A DNA stretch of 64,000 bases from Sternotherus odoratus (Eukaryota; Chordata; Testudines; Kinosternidae), in contig JAVMKO010000001.1 of assembly GCA_032164245.1 (NCBI GenBank), positions 20,373,603-20,437,602 of the forward strand. Direction: 5' to 3'. The notes beneath the pieces are model-generated. The model saw only the letters and a list, made by a program, of their open reading frames with translations. It searched no databases and had not been told where the DNA came from. The translations under genes and the position numbers were made by a program. This document shows, piece after piece, positions 46,041 through 57,230 of the stretch. How positions within the stretch are numbered: the first letter of the stretch is position 1; each line of letters opens with the position of its first letter.

Positions 46041-46200
46041 ACATGGGTGTGGGGCTAGCAACTCCACCCCGTAAGGGAACCAATTGTTACTGAAACACCA
46101 ACACCAGTTGGTGGCCCATACCCTGGCTGGGGGGTGACGGGCAGAAGAGAGAGAGTGACAGACTGTCCTGCCACTGTTGAATTTACCAAAATTGAGGGAA
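46041..46200 (+). repeat. Possible body of a 5S-headed retroposon
   Basis: GGTGTGGGGCTAGCAACTCCACCCCGTAAGGGAACCAATTGTTACTGAAACACCAACACCAG directly follows the 5S part with no gap. It looks like the start of a LINE- or SINE-type body, with no recognised tail or poly-A. Inferred from position only. Confidence 0.35.
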
Positions 46201-47239
46201 AACATTTTGTGTAATATTTTTTTAAAGACTTTAAAAGACTTTCAGTCTGCTCTAGTAGTGTATTTTTCTCCTCCTTTCTCCCAAGCACTATAATTCTTTT
46301 ACCTCTAGACCAACATCCTCTCAATCTCAAAACCAGGCTACCGTCAGAACTCAAGTTATGTTTCTTTGCTTTCTCATTCACAGCCTTTTTCTCTTCCAAG
46401 AACCTGCTTTCCCCCACATTGCAGATTTCTATTTTAACCCAATTCACCAAGTTTGGGGTTTATATTATGAAATTTCACACCCCAAAATATGAGAGTCAAT
46501 TCTGTTTTTCTTGGAACCTGCTCTTTTACTTTCACACTTACAATCAAAATACATCTACTTTGGATGTAATGAACTAGAACCACCATATGATAGAGAACTA
46601 AGTGTCTGCAGTAACTCTGAATTACAGCCAATAGAAGACGAACTACAAGATTGCAATTCTAGTGCCCTATTTTCCTGTTGCTGTACCCACATGTTTCTTA
46701 ACTAAACTGCCTGAAATCAGTATTAAGCCACCTGAAAAATGTTACACATCCAGACTTCTGCCTGAGATATGGGTAAAAGGCTGAGCATTTAAAACAAAAA
46801 ATGAAAAAGGCAGGAGAATTACAGTGGGATATTGGATCTCATATATTCTCCTTTGCCTGGAATTTTATATTGAATGCTGTGCAGTACATTGTAAAATCTA
46901 TATGTGATCTGTCTGTCAGCTGACTTGAACTATATACTGGCATATACCCCTTCACAAGGCAGTTCACAATAACATGCAAATTACATAGCTGGAGAGAGCC
47001 ACCATTTCCAATTAATTTATGGTGTTTTCAAGAGACATTAGAGACAATTACTGTTCAAAACTAAAGCCCATATTCTTTTCAGAATGTTTCAGAGGATTGT
47101 CTGAAATCTCTCTTAATACAAGAGATTTAATCTGTCAAAGTGTTTGAAATTGACAGGTTGCTAATGCTGTTTCATCAAACAAAAACTACACTTGCATTGT
47201 GTCTTGCACATATCCACAAAAATAAGGAAATGCACTGTT
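46201..47239. other. MAGI2: MAGI2 intron, no recognised feature
   Basis: Nothing recognised. A 131-codon minus-strand frame at 46055-46450 has no family resemblance and overlaps the 5S-headed body. Confidence 0.45.
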
Positions 47240-47414
47240 GAGGCCAGATTTTTGAAGGTATTTAGGTTCCTGAGGATGCAGATAGGCACCCAGTGAGATT
47301 TTCAAAAGCTTGTAGATGCCTAACTCCTATGGGAGTTAAGAGCTTGAAAATCCCACAAGCTGTCTATCTGTGTTATTTAGGTATATCTGCATATCTTCAG
47401 AAATCTGGCCCTCA
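47240..47414. mobile_element. Small palindromic DNA element
   Basis: TGAGGCCAGATTTTTGAAGG and TTCAGAAATCTGGCCCTCA are inverted termini. The interior holds GATTTTCAAAAGCTTGTAGATGCCTAACTCC / GGAGTTAAGAGCTTGAAAATC as a second inverted repeat. It is a common sauropsid type ('GGCCAGATTTTCAAAGGTATTTAGGC'). Confidence 0.72.
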
Positions 47415-47860
47415 GTGTCTAATATCTGAGAACAGTGGCACGAATAGTAACATTAGTTAGGCAGCCTATTGTGCCTCAGTAAAGGGCATCTAATGCTTCT
47501 GTGTGCATTTTCCTACTTTTCTGCTGCATTGAGAAGTGAACCTCAACCCTTGTGCAGAGCAGTTTTTCTCAAATGTTGTAACATGGTCCCAAGCTGCAAA
47601 TTCTATGTACATTTTCAGCCTGCAGTAAATTTTGTTTTTAAGTGGACTCAGATTATGTCAAAATGGATAGCCCTAGAGCTGCTTCATCAGCATGAGCAGC
47701 AGTAATGTTCGCACTGCTGTATTGCATTGCTGCCCGCTCCAGAAGGACACCAGCCTAGCGGTAACAGGATACATCAATCTCCATTCCCCTTCTGGTGAGA
47801 GAGCACTATTAGTATTTCTGTGTATGTAAATCTTATGACACCATTCACCTTCGATCTCTC
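47415..47860. other. MAGI2: MAGI2 intron, no recognised feature
   Basis: Nothing recognised. Confidence 0.4.
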
Positions 47861-48104
47861 GGGGAATGTATATCTATACTAGAAACACTACAGTGGTACA
47901 GCTGTGCTATGTTACAGTACAGACGTGACCCTGTAGTGTAATGTAGTGTAGACACTTTCTCCTGCAACAGAAGGGCTTCTTCTATTGCTCTAGTAAATCC
48001 ACCTCTCCAAGAGGTACTATTAGGTATACAGTGGGGCTTTGGTCAGCTTTACCATATAGCAATATAGGAAGGTCAACCTAAGTTTTAGGTATAGACCAGT
48101 CCTC
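47861..48104. mobile_element. hAT-type non-autonomous element
   Basis: The termini GGGGAATGTATATCTATACTAG and TTTTAGGTATAGACCAGTCC are inverted repeats. The interior carries CACTACAGTGGTACAGCTGTGCTAT, TAGTGTAGACACTT and AAATCCACCTCTCCAAGAGGTA, the usual order of a turtle hAT-derived family. Confidence 0.82.
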
Positions 48105-48214
48105 GGTTTGGTGGTGCCAACTGGGGTAGTAGATTTTGTGTTGTGCCCGTGGCACTCCTGAAAATGGAGATCTATCATCTATTTTTGTCACTCTATTGTA
48201 GGCACATATTTGGT

Positions 48215-48435
48215 CCCCATTGCTACAGTATCTGAGCACTTCATACTCGGTAATGTATTTATCCTCACAATATCCTGGTGAGGTAGGAAAGTGCTATTAT
48301 TCCCATTTTACAGCTGCGGAATAGGAATACAAAGAGTCTAAGGTCAGACAAGAAGTCTGTAGCAGATCGGGGAATTGAACCAAGTTCTTCTGAGTTTCAG
48401 AATGCACCCTAACCGGTGGACAATCCTTCCTTTCA
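48215..48435 (-). repeat. MIR-like SINE (minus)
   Basis: TCTGAGCACTTCATACTCGG, AATGTATTTATCCTCACAATATCCTGGTGAGGTAGGAAAGTGCTATTATTCCCATTTTACAGCTG and GATCGGGGAATTGAACCAAG make up a nearly full-length reverse-complement MIR-type copy. Confidence 0.72.
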
Positions 48436-49844
48436 TTCCACATAAGCCAAATGGAGAATAATTTTTGCATGAAACTTCATAATTTTCCTGTATTAATATC
48501 AACTTTGGTTATAATAAAACATTTCTATAGCCACTAGTACATAGGACTGGCAATTTCAGTTAAAACAGCAATAATTATTTAATTGATTTTTGGCTACATT
48601 ATTAGGCTTAGCTACTTTCATTTTGTATTTTAGACATTATTCAGAAAATTCACAGTAGACTCTAGGCTTCTGCACAATTCCTTCATTGTACACTGGTAAA
48701 CAAATTAGGATGAATTAAAATCTTTCACTACTATCATGTTCTGGGAGCATAGTATAAAAGCCTATGGGAACTTCGACATCAAAACTCTTTCCATGGCTTC
48801 TGGTTTTAAGAAGCTGCTTTTGATTTCAAGGGGGGACTCTTGCCCTCAGTAGCAGAGATGTAATATTTGTTCAGGAATTCTACACCTGCCTTTCCGTTCG
48901 GTTACCACATACAGTAATCAGGCTCATGGAAATGATGTAGGGGAGACTTTCTGAGCATGCCTTCCAGTGATGAAGTAGGTTCTTTGCTGAATAACCGAAG
49001 AGAAGCCAGGGAAAAATGTTAATTGCACTGCAGCTATATTTCTTTCTGGATGTTTTTACTGCATCACCTCACCCCTTTCACTCAGTCAATGATACCAGCC
49101 TTGAATGCCTGTTTGTGCACTTTCTCAATTGCCTTTGCATTTCCTCTCAAGCTGCCCTGCATAATGGACTAATCTGAACTAATCTGTAAAACCACTACCT
49201 TCTCTTTCAAATCTGTCCGCGGGACTCGCATCTGTTACGACACCTGCAAGAAGCCAGCTGACCACTGATGGTTAGTATGAGTGGCAGTGTGGATAGCTGA
49301 TATTAAGAAATAATTTTAAAAGGTTTTTAATGGTTCAACAACATTATTGTGTGCACATAGTTTGAGTAATAGTGTGATATTAGTGTTGTTATTATGTATA
49401 TTACTATAGTGTCCTTGTTCTGCCTTACTTTTTCCCTCCTGTTTGCTATGCGTACTTGTTAGGTTTTGGTGTTTTAATTAGATTATTAACTGTTTGTCCT
49501 GGCCACTGCTTACAAATCAAGGGGAAGTTGAGCATTTAGGAAAGTCATGCCTATGTTGGAACAGTACTTAACTGTTTGCTGGTTAATTTCTCAGATTTAA
49601 TAAAAGCCTTGGAACATTCAAGTCACTAGTTCACACTTTAAATAGAAATATTGCTCTTAGTTTTCAAACGTAGGTGCCTAAATTTGGCACCTAAATTTCC
49701 TTTTCGGTGCCTAACTAAATACCCATTTTAGACACCTACTATAAGAGCTCTCTTAAATGTGTATTTAAATGATGCATCAACTCGTCATATAGATTTGCTA
49801 ACATGTTGGAGAGTTCTTAAATTGCACTTGGCTGAGTGACTTAG
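48436..49844. other. MAGI2: MAGI2 intron, minor repeat fragments
   Basis: Mostly unrecognised. GTAGGTGCCTAAATTTGGCACCTAAATTTCC at 49670-49700 is a small inverted repeat of the AGGTGCCTAAATTTAGGCACC type often seen in sauropsid DNA elements. Confidence 0.45.
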
Positions 49845-50040
49845 TGAATAGACCACTCACCTTGGACTCTAGAGTCATTAGTCCTCTTTCTGGTTCTGCA
49901 GCTGGGTGACTTTAGGGGAGTCACTTCACAGCTATGTGTCTCAGTTTTTCCTATCTGTGTAATGTGGGTGAGGATTCTGACTTTCTTTGCAAATTGCTTT
50001 AATCTATGCATTATATAAAATCAATGTATTATTATTAGAG
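49845..50040 (+). repeat. MIR-like SINE
   Basis: TAGACCACTCACCTTGGACTCTAGAGTC, TTCTGGTTCTGCAGCTGGGTGACTTTAGGGGAGTCACTTCACAGCTATGTGTCTCAGTTTTTCCTATCTGTGTAATGTGGG follow the MIR body in order. Confidence 0.72.
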
Positions 50041-51680
50041 GAACCCTGAAGGAAAGTGCTGGTGGATTCCTGCTGACTCACTATAGCAAATGGGGCTGAC
50101 TACCCCACCCTAGATTACAGGCAACCCCTACCCTAGATTACAGGCAGGTGGAACTGGCTCTAGAGAAGCTCTAGGCAGAACAGTTCTCAGGGAAGAACCC
50201 TAGCCACAGCTGATATAAAGTATGAACTGAAGGCTTGGGTTGGAAATTATTTTATTATTATTAATTTATACATAAATAAAGCCACGACCCAGAGGAGGGT
50301 GGGATTTTACTCTGTTTAACACCTGTAGACTGTGTTTTAGTGTACCGTGGGAAAGCCACCTGCTCTCAATACCTAAATACAAATTTAAGTGGCTACTTCC
50401 GGCATCCAAATTTGAAAATTGGCCTTATTATTATTGGTGAAATCAAGGCAAAGTGGAGAATTGACATACCGAAGAGCACAAAGGCAGTGAGGATTGGAGT
50501 AGGGATTGGAATGCAGGACTTTCTTATCCTTAATGGAAGAACCACACCACTGGACCAGATCTTCTTACGTCTATAAGTCAATACAAGTAAATGATAAATT
50601 ACAAAATGTATCCAGATCAATTTTTGACTGGCTGCCTGATTCTGTCTACTTTTCACTAACATTTACAACAAATGCTTTAAATAAATTTTAAATTAGATAG
50701 CAAATGTTATATTAATAATCTAAATAATTCAGTAATATATAAAACTGTACAAAGTGAGCAGCCTTCTAGGATGTGTTAGATAAATAAAACATGCCTTAGA
50801 AAGGGATGTCAGTGTTAGAAGACAGGCACCTGTGCAAATATGAGAATAATTGTTACATCTCCTTCCCGTTTTATAGCCTTCCTTTCTTGGCATTGTATTT
50901 TTATTTGGCTCCAAATTCAAAAGGATGTGGAAAGGGTATACATTAAAAAAGCTTGTTTAACTCTGATTAGCTGCTCTGTGTGTCAATTCATTTGGCAAAA
51001 TACTCGCCTGAAAAACAGTTTGTACCAGTTCAGAGACTATTTCATTGCTGATTCTTGGAAGATCTATTCTGAGTATAGTAAAATAGCCACATTATTCATT
51101 CAGCTTGTGCAAAATACATCTTATTGTGGTAGAAGAATTAGATATGGAATAGATAAAGGTTGATTAAACAAAGTGTCATTAATCAGTCTGTTAGAAAATG
51201 TAGACTTTGCAGGAGCACACTGTAATTTGCATCATTTTTGCAATGCCTTGCCAGCATGGCTGTTAAGAAATAACAAACACATATGTATGAAAAGGACAGG
51301 TTTAAGATGAAAATAATTCTATGTGAAAACTCTGAGGATGGTATGGAATCCTGTCGACTGCACTCATTCAGCTAGAGAACACTGTATTTGTAATAAATTC
51401 CTTTTGCTCTGGATGAGTTCTGCATTTTCAATGAGGTTAACTTGGCAACATTCTAGTTGATTTTAATAAAAATAGCTGCTTTGAGGACAGGGAGCTGAGG
51501 TTGCCAAATTTACAGCTGCCTTGCACAATTACTCTTACACCTCCTTCAGGGCTACTTAGAACCAGTAAGCAAATTAAGTGTATCGATTGCAATTTTGTTG
51601 GACTAACCCTTTTTTTCTTAAGGAATAAACTTGATTCCTTTCAGTATGTGTCTGCTCAGAGTGATCTCTTTTCTTTTCAG
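50041..51680. other. MAGI2: MAGI2 intron end
   Basis: 50041-50225 contains the direct duplication CCTAGATTACAGGCA and AGGGAAGAACCCTAGCCACAGCTGATATAAAG, perhaps LTR-derived. 50226-51670 is AT-rich without recognised repeats and ends in the acceptor TTTTCTTTTCAG (51669-51680). Confidence 0.45.
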
Positions 51681-51760
51681 CCATAACACAAAGACAACAT
51701 CATGGCTGGATCCACGACTTGCGAAAAAGGCTAAACCTCCTGAAGAGTGCAAAGAAAATG
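51681..51760 (+). CDS. MAGI2: MAGI2 internal exon (second half of WW1)
   Basis: This 80-nt exon completes WW domain 1. The first base finishes the aspartate codon begun in the previous exon, then [20 protein letters not shown] carries the His, the second signature tryptophan (51703-51705) and the W-x-x-P proline (51712-51714) that define the ligand groove. It ends EECKEN plus the first base of a split glutamate codon. The acceptor is CTTTTCTTTTCAG and the donor AAATG/GTAGGT (51761). Entry phase 2, exit phase 1. In other vertebrates the next exon encodes WW2 (beginning LPYGWEKIDDP); no such sequence follows before the window ends, so the downstream intron exceeds 12 kb. Confidence 0.95.
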
Positions 51761-54554
51761 GTAGGTTATTAAGTTTTCATTTCTGCTCAGAAAGGATTTG
51801 TCTTTGTGTGTGTCTGTCTCTGAATTCTTAAAAAAGGAAGACATTTTACGAACTGATGAAAGGTGTTTAATTGCTGCTTTGGTTATAAGCCATAAGTGAT
51901 ACAGTATTCTCAATGTGCCATGTGTTTCTGCTTTTTATTCTCACTTTCTGATGATATCCACAGCGGAGGATCACAAGTGTGTTTTATGTCTGTTTTGTTT
52001 TTTGACTCCTTGACTGACCCCTCTCCCTTGTCTCCCACTGAGAACTTTGGTCTGCAGAACAGAATCTCTTTTAAGATTCTGAGTTTTCAGTCTACAAGAA
52101 ACACAGTTCATAAGGGAAACCATCAGCACCCTGAGAAATGAATATTATTTGGTTTGATTTTAAATCCACAGTGCTGTGCTAGTTAGTATTTAAACAAAAC
52201 AGTGTCTGATAGAACTGGGGGGGGGGGACTATTATAGTCCCAGGCCAAATATTTGGTATTGCAATGAAAATAGTTTAACAAATAAAAACAAAAATAAGAT
52301 TGGAGACATTCAAAAGAAATATATGTGTTATGAAAAATAGATATGAGTGTATTTTGGTTAAGCTCTCAATGAGATAGAGCTCTCATCAAACTGTATATCT
52401 CTTTGTACACACTAAATGCTTTCCAGATTTTCTCTAGTGAAGTTTCTGTCATTAAAACAATGTAATACATATAATGTTAATAAATGCATTCTAATAAATC
52501 TTTTTCTTAGCTGGTATATTTAAATTGTCCTATATTTTAGTGTTTGTTCAGCTCACCAAGTATCTTAAAGTGGGAAGGGAGTGATTTATTATAAATTAGT
52601 TATTAATTATTATTATGTATTTTGAGCAATAGAAAAAGATACATTGGATTTAAAATACTTGCATTATGTATGCATTAGTTTAAAACTTATTTTGTGAATG
52701 TGTTTAATGTAGTAACTAGCTGTTTTCATACACGTCATTTGATTTATGTGAAACTGCCAGTATACCTAATATTGATTAATGTAAACATTATCACTAGAAG
52801 GGTAATGTTATGCCATTTTGTGCTGGTAAAAGACAGAGAATCACTGATGAATATTTGGGTGTATAAAATGTATGGGCAGAGATATGGTACAAAATATTCT
52901 CTTATTTTATATAAATCTGTGCAGCTTTTAAGTACCCATTCATTCCAAGAATCTCTCCCCATTTCAGCAGTAATCCTGACTTTCTCTTCTGACATGGAAA
53001 ATATCACATCTGAATAACTTTGTGATACATTTTTTCCAGCATTGATAATGCTAATTCCCCATGTCTAAAGTGCTGCAATGCATACAGTAGAATTATTACT
53101 GACACAAAACAAGGGACTTCAGTTTTGCATTAGAAATGTGTCTCACACATGATACTTGTATGACATATCATTGCCCAGTGCTTAGTGGTGCGTTATCTTG
53201 AGTTTGAAAAACAAAACAAAGCTAGACTGTGATACATCAGACATTGTTGAAAACAAATATATGTTGCTCCTTTTCCCAACAGTTGCAATTCACCGAAACC
53301 GCAACAACTATTTAAATGTCAAAAACTGAAATACTTTCAGATTATTTATAGGATTATTTTGCAGCTATTTGACTAGGGTGTTACTGCCTAGCTCTCTGGG
53401 TCGCCTCTCGCTTTCAAGAGTTGCTCAGCTCATTAATGTAAAGTACTTGAAGAGAAGCATAAAAGATTTTAGGGAGAGATCTTATGCTCTTTTCCTCAAA
53501 GTAAAGCTCTCTGATGTAACATATATAATTTTTCTGTGGTTCTTTGGTTACTCAGGATAGAAATTGCTTGATTTATTTAATGTTTTGAGTCTCCACAGAG
53601 ATACAGGCCCCTCAAAATGGCAGATGCTTGTGAGGAGCATTACCAGCTTGCCATTAACATCTGACATCGGGGAGTTTAATTTAGCACACAAGGTTTTTTT
53701 TTTTAGATTTAATGCCAATTAAAGTACTACCTTTATACTGGTTTCAGCTAAAGCTGAGTAAATTTGTTTTATGCCAAAGAAATTATTTGCTCTGTACAAT
53801 TTATGATCTACTGAAGTTCACTTCTAGGTGGAAAGTCAGACTTCTAGAAAGTCAACAGTGTGTAAATAGGAAACTATATGTACTTTGTTTCCTATATTGT
53901 TGTTATTTTTAGGGTTCATGTTTCTGCAAGTTAGTTTCGTTGTCACTCACTGTTTGTGCTTTCTTTTAGTGCAGTTAGAATTTACATTGGCTAATTGCAT
54001 TGGGATGTATTTTGCTGGCCACACCATATAACCAGTTCTGTAAGCAGTTCTCCAGGCCAGCCACTTCTGCCACTCTCAGCCCCTTCCTTCCTGTCTTTTG
54101 CGGCTGAATCCCTCCACTCCACTCTTTCTGCCACCCCGGATTGTTTACTACCCTTTTCTATCCCAACTCTACCCACCCATAACATGTGATTCTACATTTT
54201 TGGGTCACTGACCACTAGGGTTTCCTCCATTACAGACAAAGCCTGTGCTTTCAGATGTTCTGTGTTCCTTGACAAACAACACTAATTCTCCACTCTCATT
54301 GACTCCCAAGCCTCCAGTCCCGCTGCTTATTTATTACCCTTGGCATCCGCTAAAGCTTCTCATACAGACACTTTCTCCCTCTCTGCACAGGTTCCCACTG
54401 ATCTTTTCAGTGAAAATGACAAGATCCACCACGACAACCTTTCCTCTTCCTCCTCCCCTGTCACAGAAGCTATGGCTTCCTGCTCACTCTTCTCCTATAA
54501 TCCCACCTGCCACTCACTGCCCATCAGAGAGACATGTGTGGAGACCTGTTGTCT
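51761..54554. other. MAGI2: MAGI2 intron, no recognised feature
   Basis: AT-rich intron. Poly-G run at 52219-52228. 53990-54550 is pyrimidine-rich, with open frames that show no family resemblance. Confidence 0.5.
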
Positions 54555-54775
54555 ATTCTTCTCTGCCCTGACCTGCTGTGTGACCGTGGGCAAGTCACTT
54601 CACCCATCTGTGCCTCTGTTTCCCCTTGTCTATCATATCTGTTTTGACAGTAAATTCCCTGAGGCAGGGACTGTCTGTTACTATCTATAAATACACTGCC
54701 TCACACAATGGAGGCCTGGTCTCTATTGGGGGCCTCCAGATGCTACCATAATACTACTAAATAAAGGTGGTCAGG
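54555..54775 (+). repeat. MIR-like SINE with long tail
   Basis: CTGCTGTGTGACCGTGGGCAAGTCACTTCACCCATCTGTGCCTCTGTTTCCCC, then GGCAGGGACTGTCTGTTACTATCTATAAATACACTGCCTCACACAATGG and GGGGGCCTCCAGATGCTACCATAATACTACTAAATAAA. This is a well-preserved copy of the sauropsid MIR-type repeat. Confidence 0.85.
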
Positions 54776-55079
54776 AATTTTCCATCACAGCTCATTGCGA
54801 CAGAGAGGGTAGTTTTTGCAGAATTTCAATTTTCTACCAAAATTTTTCATTTTGCCAGAAAGATTGATTTTTTGTTCAGAAAATTAATATAATATATTTC
54901 ATTTGGCTCAGTCTGACCTGAATTGGAATACTTTCATTTTTAAAGAGGACCCAAAACACAGTTTTAATTCAATTCAAAAAAGCATTATACTGCATTTATT
55001 TATGATACATTGAGAGTTGTAGTTCTGGCCCCCATTCCCTCCCATGGACTGGACTCCCTGAATGACTACACCTACCATA
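54776..55079. other. MAGI2: MAGI2 intron, no recognised feature
   Basis: Nothing recognised. Confidence 0.4.
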
Positions 55080-55235
55080 ATAATATACAAATAATAATAA
55101 TAATAATAAATTCATAGCCTTTTATATAAAGTTTTTCATCAGTACATCACAAAGCACTTGACAAAGATCATTTATTTCAGTATCATAATTTCCATTTTGC
55201 AGATGGGGAAACTGAGGCACAGATGGGGAAGAATG
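55080..55235 (-). repeat. MIR-like SINE (minus) with (AAT)n
   Basis: (AAT)n at 55089-55110, then CATCACAAAGCACTTGACAAAG, TTTCCATTTTGCAGATGGGGAAACTGAGGCACAGATGGGG: the reverse complement of a MIR-type 3' half. Confidence 0.78.
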
Positions 55236-55511
55236 ACTTATATTTCCTCTCACAGTACATCATGAGAGTCATATGGTTTTTATGCTTCCTGGAAGAGAAA
55301 ATCTGGACATGGAGCCTTGAGAGAATCGATGGGGGCAGAATGTTTTGACATTTCCAATCACATTTTTTGGAATGTTGGCATTTCGACTTTTTTGGCCAGT
55401 TTCAGGATGAAAACAAATATTGAAATGTAAAAATTTCTCATGGAAAGGAAATTCTGAATTTTGCTCAGCTCAGTAACAATTCTGCCTCCATTATTCGTTC
55501 CCATCAGTCGG

Positions 55512-57230
55512 TATCATTGAATCATAGAAATGTAGAGTTGTAAGGGACCTTGAGAGGTCAGCAAGTTCAGAGCCCTACAGTGAGACAGGACCAAATAAAC
55601 CTACACCACGCCTGACACATATTTGTCAAACCTATTCTTAAGAACCTCCAATGATAGGATTTCACAACCTCCCTTGGAAGCCTACACCGGAACTTAACGA
55701 CCCTTATAGTTAGAACATTTTCCTAATATCTAACCTAAAGCTCCCTTACTGAAGCCCACTACTTCTTGTCCTACCTTCATTGGACATGGAGAATAGTTGA
55801 TCCCCATCCTCTTTATAACAGCCTTTAACATATTTGAAAATTGTTCTTGGGTCCCTCAGTCTTCTTTTCTTAGGATTAAACATGCCCAGTTTTTAAAAAA
55901 CTTTTCCTCATGGGTTAGGTTTTCTAAACCTTTTTATCATTTTTGTTGCTCTCCTTTGGACTCTCTCCAGTTTATTTACATCTTTCCTAAAATGTGACAC
56001 CCAGATTTGTATACAGTAGTTCAGCTGAAGACTGAAGCAAAATAAGCATGAAACACCTCGGCCTTCTTCATGTCATCAGTTATTAGCTCTCCTTTCCCAC
56101 TAAGTAGAAGACGTACACTTTCCTTCATCTTTCTCTTGGTGTATTTAAAGAATCTCTTCTTTTATGTTCTTGGCTAGGTGTAATACATTTTGTGACTTAG
56201 CCTATTTTTTCTCCTCGGCAACTTGTCCATGCTTCCACTTTTTGTACGATTCCTTTTTGATTTGCAAGTCATTAAAGAGCTCTTGATGCACCCGAATTGG
56301 CCTCTTACTATTCTTCCAATCTTTCCTCCGCATCAGGGTAGTTTGCAGTTGTGCCTTTTTAATATTGTCTCCTTGAGAAACTGCCACCTCTCCTGAACTC
56401 CTTTGTCCCCTACATTTTCTTCCCGTGGGATCTTACCTACCAATTCTCTGAGTTTGTTAGTCTGCTTTTTTTAGTCTAGTGCCTTATTCTGTTGCTCCCA
56501 CTCCTTTCTTTCCTTAGATTTATGAAACCTGTCATTTCATAACTCACACAAATTGCCTTCCACAATGTAGCTAGTTCCTCCCTGTTCGTCACAATGAAGT
56601 CTAAAATGGTTGCCTCCTGGTTACTTTTTCCACCTTCTGAAACAAAAAGTTGTTCTCAATACATTCCAAGGACTTATTGGAAATTTTGTGCTTTGCCAGA
56701 GTATTTTTCAACAAAGGTCTGGGTAACTGAAGTCCCACATTACTACCAGGTCTTGTGTTTTGGATATTTCTATTTGTTCTAGAAATGCCTTCTCCACTTC
56801 TTTCTGATTTGGCAGTGTATAATAACCCACCCACACACCCCTACCATGACATCACCTCTGTTTTTCCCCTTTTATTTTTGCTCAGAGACTTACAGCTGGT
56901 CTGCCTCTTACCTCCTTCTGGACCTTAGAACAAGTGTGTCTATATGTTTGATGTATAAAGCCCTACCTCGTCCTTTTTTCCCTTCCTGAACAAGCTTCCA
57001 ATATTCCAGTCATGAGATTTATCCCACCAAGTCTCTGTAATACCAATTAAGTTGTATTTTGGCTTACGTATTAATTCTTTCAGTTCTTCCTGTTTGTTCC
57101 CCATACTCCTTGCACTTACGTATAGACATGTCTGATGTTGACCAGATTCCCCCAGTGATTTCCTTCTGATTTCTCCTATTACCCTATTGTAGTTTTCCAT
57201 ACCCCACTTCGAGACTTCTGTCAAGGTTTC
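55512..57230 (-). mobile_element. CR1 LINE, minus strand, internally deleted
   Basis: On the minus strand, 57224-56940 encodes the start of the ORF2 endonuclease: LYVSARSMGNKQEELKEL and LIGITETWWDKSHDWN (the N- and E-containing motifs of the apurinic-type endonuclease), then LFRKGKKDEVGLY. 56940-56050 is the antisense of the following region. At 56030-55990 it reads as the thumb segment (YCIQIWVSHFRKDVNKLERVQRRATKM-type), and the 3' UTR ends at about 55512 with AAGGTCCCTTACAACTCTACATTTCTATGATTCA. About 1.5 kb of reverse transcriptase, with the catalytic box, is missing at about 56030-56060. Dead copy. Confidence 0.85.

Noticed and set aside
46055..46450. A 131-codon minus-strand frame
   Set aside because: No recognisable domain or homology; it begins in intron and ends in the body after the 5S-derived sequence.
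51896..52141. Additional MAGI2 exon downstream of 51760
   Set aside because: No WW2 signature (LPYGW, YYVDH) and no plausible acceptor with correct phase; the translation matches nothing in MAGI2.
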